DNA of 8,092 nt from JAAYAY01 sp964429355. GTDB taxonomy: Bacteria; Planctomycetota; Planctomycetia; Pirellulales; Thermoguttaceae. The first letter of the stretch is position 1. Each line of letters opens with the position of its first letter. The stretch spans positions 1 through 8,092 of the forward strand of contig CAYSCH010000413.1 in NCBI GenBank assembly GCA_964429355.1. The letters run 5' to 3'. Shown here piece after piece: positions 1 to 5,462 of the stretch. Both the position numbers and the translations under genes were made by a program. The notes beneath the pieces were generated by a model that saw only the letters and a list, made by a program, of their open reading frames with translations, was not told the origin of the DNA and did no database searches.

Positions 1-217
1 GTGTGAGCTTGTCGGTCATGGTGGTGACCTTGAGCTTAAGGGCCAACCTGGTCAGCAGGGCCGCCTTGTCGGTGCCGAGTTTGGCCATGGCGCGAGCCTT
101 GTGGTTATCGATTGTACTTGGTGCCAGCTTGAGGATCCTGGCCGACTCGTGGACGGTGCAGCCGAGGCTGGCGAGGCGGACGATTTCTTTTTCTCTGGGT
201 GTGAGACCGGATGCCAT
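1..217 (-). CDS. LuxR-type helix-turn-helix protein, 3' end outside window
   Basis: Reading the minus strand from the ATG at 217-215 gives 72 codons with no stop before the left edge, so the C-terminus is missing. The protein opens with MASGLTPREKEIVRLASLG, the typical start of a LuxR/GerE DNA-binding domain. A recognition-helix segment follows at about residues 32-48 (APSTIDNHKARAMAKLGT), matching the family pattern of Ser/Thr, a hydrophobic residue, His, and then KLG. There is no receiver domain before the HTH, because the HTH begins at residue 5, so this is a stand-alone DNA-binding protein and not a normal two-component regulator. The start is supported by the Shine-Dalgarno AGGGAG seven bases upstream. 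It is transcribed divergently from the restriction operon. Its target genes cannot be inferred. I am confident of the fold but not of the role. Confidence 0.78.
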   Translation of the reverse strand, partial: MASGLTPREKEIVRLASLGCTVHESARILKLAPSTIDNHKARAMAKLGTDKAALLTRLALKLKVTTMTDKLT

Positions 218-224
218 GGTGTAG

Positions 225-230
225 CTCCCT
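225..230 (-). promoter_or_regulatory. Shine-Dalgarno of the HTH gene
   Basis: On the minus strand this reads AGGGAG, seven bases before the ATG at 217. It is a near-consensus ribosome binding site and fixes the start codon of the HTH protein. Confidence 0.65.
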
Positions 231-257
231 GTAGAAAATAGGTGGTCAGGACTTGTC

Positions 258-276
258 AGTAGGTTAATATACCACT
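258..276. promoter_or_regulatory. Imperfect dyad upstream of the HTH gene (candidate operator)
   Basis: AGTAGGTTAATATACCACT is an imperfect inverted repeat: half-sites AGT(A)GGT and ACCACT flank an AT-rich centre (TAATAT), with one extra base in the left arm. It lies about 40 bp upstream of the HTH start, in an AT-rich patch of otherwise GC-rich DNA, where a promoter or an autoregulatory operator would be expected. No clear -35/-10 pair could be assigned. Function is inferred only from position and symmetry. Confidence 0.25.
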
Positions 277-815
277 CGAGGGGGCTCGGTTCAAGAACCT
301 CAGTCTCCCATCCACCTCCGTCTGGTCGAATCAGCCGCGGCGATGACGGCCAGGGAAGTGCGTCGAGATTACTGCTCGGAGACGTGAAACGCGACCCCGG
401 TATCAAGAGCCCGGCACAAGCCCGCGGCCACCAGCACTCCCTTGTGATGGCCCTTTCTTCGCCATTGCTGCCCTTTGTGCTCGCACTAGTCCCGTCCATT
501 CCAACCGATTATCACATGGTGATGCTCGAAAAACCGCGCAAATGTTCCCCGGCCCAAAGCTTGAAATCCCGATTTGACGTCTTGATCGAGACAGATTGGT
601 ACGACGCCCGTGGTAAGTACGGTGCGAGGGTGCACTCTGGCATGGCTTCGCTGAAACGGCAGCTTGTGGTGCAAAGAAGCTTCCGGTGGGACAGAGATGG
701 CAATGAGAGGTTGGTATTCTGACGTCTTCTGGGCCTCTTAATTCCGCCTATCCACCCGAAATACCCGCAAACCGAGCCCAGTCTACCAAGTTGTGGGGCG
801 ATTTTGGGCAATTGC

Positions 816-849
816 TTGAGCGAGTCCTCGCAACGCTCTACGATAGAGC
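816..849 (+). promoter_or_regulatory. Candidate promoter with overlapping palindrome upstream of res
   Basis: TTGAGC (816-821) and TACGAT (839-844) are separated by 17 bp and each match four of six positions of a sigma-70-like -35/-10 pair. The -10 hexamer falls inside a perfect 6-bp-arm palindrome, GCTCTACGATAGAGC (835-849), which is a classical operator placement. It is about 150 bp upstream of the res start. Planctomycete promoters are poorly defined, so this is a suggestion from pattern and position only. Confidence 0.28.
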
Positions 850-984
850 TTCGTTACCCCACCTCGCGGAAGCTTCGCACCGATTGGCCGGGAACGATTT
901 GTCCGGAGATTACCAAGAGGCCGCGCCCCCGAGGACCATTCGGCGGTCCGCCGCACTGGTATCGTCGCCGGACCGAAACGAAAC

Positions 985-988
985 AGGA
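985..988 (+). promoter_or_regulatory. Ribosome binding site deciding the res start
   Basis: AGGA lies seven bases before ATG 996. It supports that start over the upstream in-frame TTG at 804, together with the family-like N-terminus that begins at 996. Confidence 0.55.
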
Positions 989-995
989 ACCCAGA

Positions 996-3900
996 ATGGC
1001 CAACCCCTTCTTCGAGCATCCGATTCTGAACTCCCCCTACGAGTGCCCCGAGCGCCATTGGGAACTGGATGACCAAGGGCAGCCCACTCAGCGGATCATC
1101 GAGACCCGTCGCCGTGCCGAGTTCATCACGCCTATCCCGAAGCCGAAGAAGCGAACAGGCGACTCGGGCGCCCAGAAGACCTTCGTGTTTGATGAGGGAA
1201 AGGGTTTGTCGACGGCTGAGCAGCAGTACGACCCCACCTCGATCATCAACGAGGTTCGGAGCCAGGTCAATCTGTGGCGGGCCTGGCCCAATCCGCGGCA
1301 GTGGCAGGTCACTCCCGAGACGGCTCGACTCCTCCAGCACTGGCGGCATCACGACTTCAGCGGCTTCCGCCCGTTCTTCTGCCAGGTGGAGGCGATGGAA
1401 ACGGCGATCTGGCTGATGGAGGTCGCACCGCAGTCCAAAACCGGCAAGCGGCTCCTCGAGCAACTGGCGGCGGCCAGCCGAGAGGCCAATCCGGACCTTC
1501 TCCGCCTCGCGCTGAAGTTGGCCACCGGCGCCGGCAAGACGACCGTGATGGCGATGCTCATCGCCTGGCAGACGATCAACGCCGTCCGTCACTCCGGCAG
1601 CAAGCACTTCACTCGCGGTTTCCTGGTGGTCGCGCCCGGGCTGACCATCAAGGACCGACTCCGCGTGTTGCAGCCCAATGATCCCGACAGCTACTACGCC
1701 AGCCGCGAACTGGTGCCCAGCGACATGCTCGACGACCTGAAGCGTGCGAAGATCGTCATCACCAACTACCACGCGTTCAAGCTCCGCGAACGCATCGAGC
1801 TGTCCAAGGGTGGCCGTTCGCTGCTTCAGGGTCGGGGCGAAGAGCTGAATACCCTCGAAACCGAGGGGCAGATGCTCCAGCGAGTGATGCCCGACCTGAT
1901 GGGCATGAAGCACATTCTCGTCCTCAACGACGAAGCCCACCACTGTTACCGCGAAAAACCGAAGGAACCCGACGATGAGGATCTGAAAGGCGACGAGCGG
2001 AAGGAGGCCGACAAGAACAACGAGGCCGCGCGGTTGTGGATTTCCGGTCTTGAGGCCGTCAACCGCAAGCTGGGCCTTACTCGCGTGATGGATCTTTCGG
2101 CCACGCCGTTCTTCCTGCGCGGTTCCGGCTATGCCGAAGGCACCCTGTTTCCGTGGACAGTCTGCGATTTTTCACTCATGGACGCCATCGAGTGCGGCAT
2201 TGTCAAGCTGCCCCGTGTGCCCGTTGCCGAGAACATCCCCGGCAACGAGATGCCCATGTACCGCGACCTCTGGGAGAATATCCGCAAGGACATGCCGAAG
2301 AAAGGCCGCAGCAAGGGCGGTCGTCTTGACCCGCTCAAGCTGCCTGCGCGGCTCCAAACCGCCTTGCAGGCCCTGTACGGGCACTACGAGAAGACTTTCA
2401 AGCTCTGGGAAGAACATGGCATCGCGGTGCCCCCCTGTTTCATCATCGTCTGCCAGAACACCGCGATTTCCAAGCTGGTTTACGATTTCGTCTCCGGTTT
2501 CCACCGGGAGAACGAAGATGGCACGGATACCTTGGAGAACGGGCGGCTTGCCCTGTTCCGCAACTTCGACGAAACCACCGGCAACCCGCTGGCTCGCCCC
2601 AACACCCTCTTGATCGACAGCGAGCAACTCGAAGCGGGCGACGCCCTCGACGACAACTTCCGCACGATGGCGGCCGATGAAATCGAGCGATTCCGCCGCG
2701 AGATCGTCGAACGCACGGGCGACGCGCGGGCCGGCGAGAAGCTCACCGACCAGGAACTGCTCCGCGAGGTCATGAATACGGTCGGCAAGCCGGGGCAGTT
2801 GGGTGGCTCTATTCGATGCGTGGTTTCCGTTTCGATGCTCACGGAAGGTTGGGATGCCAATACGGTGACCCATGTGCTGGGCATCCGCGCCTTTGGCACG
2901 CAGCTCCTTTGCGAGCAGGTGATCGGCCGGGCCCTCCGCCGGCAGTCCTACGATCTGAATGAAGAGCGCTTGTTCAACGTGGAATACGCCGACGTTTTTG
3001 GAATCCCCTTCGATTTCACGGCCAAGCCAGTCGTCGCGCCGCCGCAACCGCCGCGAGAAACGATCCAGGTCAAAGCGGTGCGACCCGATCGCGACGCCCT
3101 CGAGATCCGCTTCCCCCGCGTCGAAGGCTATCGGGTCGAACTCCCCGAGGAACGGCTCAATGCCGAGTTCAACGCCGATTCGGTTCTGGAACTCACGCCC
3201 GACCTCGTTGGCCCGACCATTACACGCAACTCGGGTATTATCGGCGAGGCCGTCGACCTCAGCCTGGACCATCTCGGCGACATGCGGCGCTCGACATTGC
3301 TGTTCCACGTCACCCAGCATCTCTTGTACACCCAATGGCGGGATCCGGGCAACGAGCCGAAGCTCCACCTCTTCGGCCCGCTCAAGCGGATCACGAAGCA
3401 GTGGCTCGACACTTGCCTTGTCTGCAAGGGCGATACCTATCCTGCCCTGCTGATGTACAAAGAACTGGCCGACATGGCCTGCAACCGGATCACCGCAGCC
3501 ATCACACGGCAATTCGAGAAAGAACGCCCCATCAAGGCTATGCTCGATGCGTACAACCCCACCGGCTCGACCTCCCATGTCCGTTTCACGACTTCCAGAA
3601 CGCTCAGGTGGGAAACCAGTGCGGACCGTTGCCACGTCAACTGGGTGATTTTGGACAGCGAGTGGGAAGCGGAGTTCTGCCGTGTGGCCGAGTCGCATCC
3701 CCAGGTCCGGGCCTATGTGAAGAACCACAACCTGGGCCTCGAGGTTCCCTACCGCTACGGATCGGAGAGCCGCAAGTACCTCCCCGATTTCATCGTGCTC
3801 GTCGACGACGGCCATGGAGACGACGACCTGCTGCACCTGATCGTCGAAATCAAGGGCTATCGCCGCGAAGACGCCAAAGAGAAGAAATCCACCATGGACA

Positions 3901-4085
3901 CTTACTGGGTGCCCGGCGTGAATAACCTTGGAAGGTACGGGCGATGGGCCTTTGCCGAGTTCTGCGACGTTTACGAGATTCAGTCGGATTTCGAGGCCAG
4001 GGTGGAGGGTAAGTTCGACGAAATGATTGCAGCCTGCACGTCCCCTGATAGTAGGATCTCGCATTCGACGGGGAGCAACGGATGA
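996..4085 (+). CDS. res: Type III-like restriction endonuclease subunit (helicase-nuclease)
   Basis: This is a 1029-residue restriction subunit that would translocate or switch on DNA by ATP hydrolysis and cut it in complex with Mod. Visible SF2 motifs are: Walker A ATGAGKT (residues 176-182); DEAH Walker B in LVLNDEAHH (D312-E313-A314-H315); SAT at 368-370; motif V in MLTEGWDAN (614-622); and motif VI QVIGRALRR (641-649). The C-terminus carries a PD-(D/E)XK nuclease, with P930-D931 and E951-I-K953 in LIVEIKGY. All key residues are present and the frame is unbroken. The start at 996 gives MANPFFEHPILNSPYE, which I recall as the conserved N-terminus of a large Res-like family (named after BPTD_3080 in NCBI, from memory). 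The stop overlaps the start of the dinD remnant by ATGA, so translation was coupled. Its partner mod lies about 1.4 kb downstream beyond the repeat cassette. Confidence 0.95.
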   Translation: MANPFFEHPILNSPYECPERHWELDDQGQPTQRIIETRRRAEFITPIPKPKKRTGDSGAQKTFVFDEGKGLSTAEQQYDPTSIINEVRSQVNLWRAWPNPRQWQVTPETARLLQHWRHHDFSGFRPFFCQVEAMETAIWLMEVAPQSKTGKRLLEQLAAASREANPDLLRLALKLATGAGKTTVMAMLIAWQTINAVRHSGSKHFTRGFLVVAPGLTIKDRLRVLQPNDPDSYYASRELVPSDMLDDLKRAKIVITNYHAFKLRERIELSKGGRSLLQGRGEELNTLETEGQMLQRVMPDLMGMKHILVLNDEAHHCYREKPKEPDDEDLKGDERKEADKNNEAARLWISGLEAVNRKLGLTRVMDLSATPFFLRGSGYAEGTLFPWTVCDFSLMDAIECGIVKLPRVPVAENIPGNEMPMYRDLWENIRKDMPKKGRSKGGRLDPLKLPARLQTALQALYGHYEKTFKLWEEHGIAVPPCFIIVCQNTAISKLVYDFVSGFHRENEDGTDTLENGRLALFRNFDETTGNPLARPNTLLIDSEQLEAGDALDDNFRTMAADEIERFRREIVERTGDARAGEKLTDQELLREVMNTVGKPGQLGGSIRCVVSVSMLTEGWDANTVTHVLGIRAFGTQLLCEQVIGRALRRQSYDLNEERLFNVEYADVFGIPFDFTAKPVVAPPQPPRETIQVKAVRPDRDALEIRFPRVEGYRVELPEERLNAEFNADSVLELTPDLVGPTITRNSGIIGEAVDLSLDHLGDMRRSTLLFHVTQHLLYTQWRDPGNEPKLHLFGPLKRITKQWLDTCLVCKGDTYPALLMYKELADMACNRITAAITRQFEKERPIKAMLDAYNPTGSTSHVRFTTSRTLRWETSADRCHVNWVILDSEWEAEFCRVAESHPQVRAYVKNHNLGLEVPYRYGSESRKYLPDFIVLVDDGHGDDDLLHLIVEIKGYRREDAKEKKSTMDTYWVPGVNNLGRYGRWAFAEFCDVYEIQSDFEARVEGKFDEMIAACTSPDSRISHSTGSNG
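4070..4075 (+). promoter_or_regulatory. Shine-Dalgarno of the dinD remnant, inside res
   Basis: GGGGAG lies six bases before ATG 4082, within the last codons of res. With the ATGA stop-start overlap, it shows that the next reading frame was translated as part of the res operon. Confidence 0.5.
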
Positions 4086-4310
4086 AGTCCAAATTGACTC
4101 AGACACTGACCAGCACGTTCGAGGCCCACGCCCAGCAGACGGAAAACGGCATCGGATACTGGTTCGCCCGCCACCTTAAGCTTCAGCACCTGCTGGGCTA
4201 CACAAGTGAGACAACTTCCTGAACGCGATTTCCAAGCCGAAAACCGCCTGTGAGGTATCCGAACAAGAGGTCCTGGACCATTTTGCCGACGTCGGGAAAA
4301 TGGTCGACCT
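4082..4310 (+). pseudogene. dinD: dinD-like gene, 5' remnant with frameshift and nonsense
   Basis: From ATG 4082 the frame gives MKSKLTQTLTSTFEAHAQQ, then NGIGYWFARHL and HLLGYT, and ends at a TGA at residue 47. In the neighbouring frame the homology continues past the stop (DNFLNAISK, then TACEV, DHFADVGKMVDL). This matches the N-terminal, Bro-N-like region of DinD proteins, whose usual run is YWLARDLQ, LGYTKWDNF, IxKAKxAC and DHFxDVxKMV. The join can be repaired by restoring one base in the ACC codon of Y-T-K and changing TGA back to TGG, giving YTKWDNF. So there is one deletion plus one nonsense change. Homology stops at about 4310, exactly where the repeats begin; the remaining roughly two thirds is absent or hidden in the assembly gap. 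E. coli DinD is SOS-induced and affects RecA filaments; its role next to restriction genes is not established. The assignment is from recalled family features. Confidence 0.62.
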
Positions 4311-4311
4311 G

Positions 4312-4333
4312 AAAACCCGACGCGTAAGCGAGG
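4312..4333 (+). repeat. Left 22-bp terminal inverted repeat
   Basis: Four A's, CCC and the full core GACGCGTAAGCGAGG form the left outer repeat of the cassette. It is the exact reverse complement of 5406-5427. The base immediately outside on each side does not continue the match. Confidence 0.8.
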
Positions 4334-4456
4334 CCCCGCCGCAGTATTCCGACGCATGGGCGATCACCCCTGGAAACCCGACGCGTAAGCGAGGCCCCCA
4401 CACAGTACTCCTACGCATAAGCGAGGCCCCCACAGTATTCCGAAGCATATCCGACT
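4312..4456 (+). repeat. Left REP-like array, direct orientation (about five units)
   Basis: Cores are at 4319-4333 (perfect GACGCGTAAGCGAGG), 4351-4365 (degenerate), 4380-4394 (perfect), 4412-4426 (TACGCATAAGCGAGG) and 4442-4456 (strongly decayed). Core starts are 29-32 bp apart. Two spacer types recur: a GC-rich one ending in CAGTATTCC or close variants, and one containing TGGAAACCC. The last decayed unit ends 10 bp before the RAYT start codon, and no clear Shine-Dalgarno is seen between them. Each core can form a small CGC-GTAA-GCG hairpin. Confidence 0.85.
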
Positions 4457-4466
4457 CCTACCGCTC

Positions 4467-4958
4467 ATGGACGACCCGATCGCATTCTTCCTGACATGGC
4501 CCACCTATGGCACGTGGCTCCCGGGCGATCCGCGCGGCTGGGTCGAGTATCGTCATGGCTGGAAGCTCCCTGATCCGATCCGGTACCTCGAAGCTCAGGC
4601 CAGGATGAAGGAAGATGCATGTTTGTTGTCCTCAAGTGAACGGGAAATTGTCGAAGCACAGATCGCTGAAACGTGCGGCTATCGAGGCTGGCTGCTCCAC
4701 GCCGTCAATTGTCGATCCAATCACATGCACCTGGTCATTAGTGCTGCCAACACGAGGCCGAAGAAGATCCGCATCGACATCAAAGCCTGGTGTACCCGTC
4801 GGCTCAAGGAAAGATCGAACCCAGATCGGGAAGAGTGGTGGGCCGAGCGCGGCAGTCAGCGTTACGTGTTCGACGAAGACAGTCTCGCCGAAGTCATGCA
4901 GTACGTTACCGAAGGCCAGAACCCAAAATATCAGGACAAGAGAAGACCCGACGCGTAA
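4467..4958 (+). CDS. REP-associated tyrosine transposase (RAYT, Y1 HUH family)
   Basis: This 163-residue protein belongs to the IS200-like/RAYT group of single-strand DNA transposases, which nick and join DNA at REP hairpins through a tyrosine-DNA intermediate. The N-terminus has FFLTWPTYGTWLPGDPRGW (residues 7-25), a motif I know from one RAYT subfamily. The metal-binding HUH motif is H86-M-H88 in NHMHLV. The IKAWCTRRL helix follows at 105-113 and WWAERGSQRYVF at 124-135. By alignment with the YIYINP region around Tyr115 of E. coli TnpA-REP, the nucleophile should be Y146 in MQYVTEGQ. All catalytic residues therefore appear present. REP-like repeats flank the gene on both sides, and its TAA stop and last residues (PDA) lie inside a repeat core. 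No good ribosome binding site is visible, so expression may be low or depend on read-through from res. Alternative: a domesticated, immobile RAYT. Confidence 0.88.
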   Translation: MDDPIAFFLTWPTYGTWLPGDPRGWVEYRHGWKLPDPIRYLEAQARMKEDACLLSSSEREIVEAQIAETCGYRGWLLHAVNCRSNHMHLVISAANTRPKKIRIDIKAWCTRRLKERSNPDREEWWAERGSQRYVFDEDSLAEVMQYVTEGQNPKYQDKRRPDA

Positions 4959-5144
4959 GCGAGGCGCCTGAAAACCCGATGCGTAAGCGAGGCCCCACCG
5001 CAGTATCCCGACGCGTAGGCGAGGCCCCGCCACAGTATCCCGACGCATGAGCGAGGCCCCCCGCACCATTCCGACGCGTAAGCGACCACCCATGGAAACC
5101 CGACGCATGAGCGAGGCGCATGGAAACCCCACTCGCAAGCGAGG
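4950..5144 (+). repeat. Middle REP-like array, direct orientation (seven units)
   Basis: Cores are at 4950-4964 (perfect), 4978-4992 (GATGCGTAAGCGAGG), 5010-5024 (GACGCGTAGGCGAGG), 5042-5056 (GACGCATGAGCGAGG), 5073-5087 (ends GACC), 5102-5116 (GACGCATGAGCGAGG) and 5130-5144 (CACTCGCAAGCGAGG). Start-to-start distances are 28-32 bp. Spacers are again of the two types seen on the left, CAGTATCCC-ending and TGGAAACCC-type. The first core supplies the RAYT stop codon. Drift rises away from the gene: the last units are the least conserved. Confidence 0.88.
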
Positions 5145-5217
5145 CATGTTGCTCGCTCAAACGTGTGGGCGAAGGGGAAAAGATCCTCGCTCACATGTAT
5201 ACCCGAACGGAGCTGAT

Positions 5218-5301
5218 CCTCGCTTACGCGTCGGGTCTTTATGGCTCCTCGCACATGCGTGTGGGCGAGGGGAAGAGGATCCTCGCTTACGCGTCGGGTT
5301 T
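5218..5301. repeat. 84-bp duplicated block, copy A
   Basis: Core, hairpin module and second core, ending in GGGTTT. It is repeated at 5343-5426 with five mismatches by eye and no gaps. The 125-bp offset points to a tandem duplication of a 125-bp unit, the intervening 41 bp being unique or decayed. Confidence 0.8.
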
Positions 5302-5342
5302 CGATGGTTGTTGGCGTATGCGAGTATACTACCGGAGTTGGA

Positions 5343-5426
5343 CCTCGCTTACGCGTCGGGTTTTTACGGCTCCTCGCTCATGTGTGTGGGCGAGGGGAAG
5401 AAGATCCTCGCTTACGCGTCGGGTTT
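5343..5426. repeat. 84-bp duplicated block, copy B
   Basis: Second copy of the block at 5218-5301, with five substitutions. The second core of this copy is the right end of the whole cassette. Confidence 0.8.
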
Positions 5427-5427
5427 T
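5406..5427 (-). repeat. Right 22-bp terminal inverted repeat
   Basis: CCTCGCTTACGCGTC followed by GGG and four T's. It is the exact reverse complement of 4312-4333 and the last repeat before the assembly gap. Confidence 0.8.
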
Positions 5428-5452
5428 GATAGAGATTCCCCGAACTGCAAGG

Positions 5453-5462
5453 NNNNNNNNNN
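5453..5462. other. Assembly gap (10 Ns)
   Basis: Ten Ns separate the right end of the repeat cassette (plus 25 bp of flank) from the ATG of mod. A break directly after a dense inverted-repeat array is typical of assembly failure, so the true gap length may not be 10. The mod ribosome binding site and possibly the missing 3' part of dinD would lie here. Confidence 0.95.

Larger units (their letters stand above)
277..995. other. Gene-poor stretch between the HTH gene and res
   Basis: No gene here is convincing. A plus-strand frame from GTG 384 to the stop at 722 encodes 112 residues. Its last 45 (from ETDWYDARGKYG) look protein-like, but it has no usable Shine-Dalgarno and I recognise no family. 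A second plus frame is open from 707 into the start of res and reads protein-like around 791-925 (LWGDFGQLLERVLATLYDR). Together they could be remnants of a decayed gene. The res frame itself is open back to a TTG at 804 by chance; the residues encoded there do not look like the Res family. The stretch ends with the candidate promoter of the restriction operon. Confidence 0.4.
4312..5427. mobile_element. RAYT-repeat (REPtron-like) cassette inserted in the dinD gene
   Basis: This 1.1-kb block contains a RAYT gene, direct-orientation repeats on both sides of it, and an inverted-orientation array on the right. Its outermost repeats, 4312-4333 and 5406-5427, are perfect 22-bp reverse complements. 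The left one abuts the point where dinD homology stops, and the right one is followed by 25 bp of non-repeat sequence and then the assembly gap. The arrangement resembles proteobacterial REPtrons and BIMEs, in which a RAYT is surrounded by its own REP sequences. No target-site duplication could be seen, because the right flank is cut short by the gap. Whether the cassette moved as a unit or grew in place is not decided by the sequence. Confidence 0.55.
5151..5427 (-). repeat. Right REP-like array, inverted orientation with hairpin modules
   Basis: The orientation flips after about 5145. Reverse-complement cores CCTCGCTTACGCGTC occur at 5218-5232, 5281-5295, 5343-5357 and 5406-5420, with a decayed one at 5185-5199. 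Between them lie three related hairpin modules of the form CCTCGC, about 12 bases, GCGAGG: at 5247-5270, 5372-5395 and, decayed, 5151-5174. Each hairpin is followed by GGGGAAGAAGAT or a close variant and then the next core. The spacers differ from those of the direct arrays, so this is not just a mirror copy. Confidence 0.85.

Noticed and set aside
3..224. Plus-strand 73-residue frame at the left edge
   Set aside because: It is the complement of the minus-strand LuxR-type HTH gene, which has a clear motif and ribosome binding site.
804..995. N-terminal extension of Res from TTG 804
   Set aside because: The 64 extra residues are low-quality sequence rich in Arg and Pro. The family-like N-terminus MANPFFEHPI starts at 996, with a Shine-Dalgarno at a proper distance.
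783..1943. 386-residue minus-strand frame, and the 644-residue minus frame at 2172-4106
   Set aside because: Both are antisense shadows of the GC-rich res gene, whose plus-strand frame shows a complete set of helicase and nuclease motifs.
4785..4800. Loss of the RAYT catalytic tyrosine (Trp108 in IKAWCTRRL)
   Set aside because: This helix is not the nucleophile region. Alignment with E. coli TnpA-REP puts the catalytic Tyr in the later YIYINP-like segment, which corresponds to Y146 here.
4311..5144. CRISPR array
   Set aside because: The repeats are 15-22 bp with about 30-bp periodicity, but the spacers recur in only two forms, the repeats drift, orientation flips downstream, and there are no cas genes.
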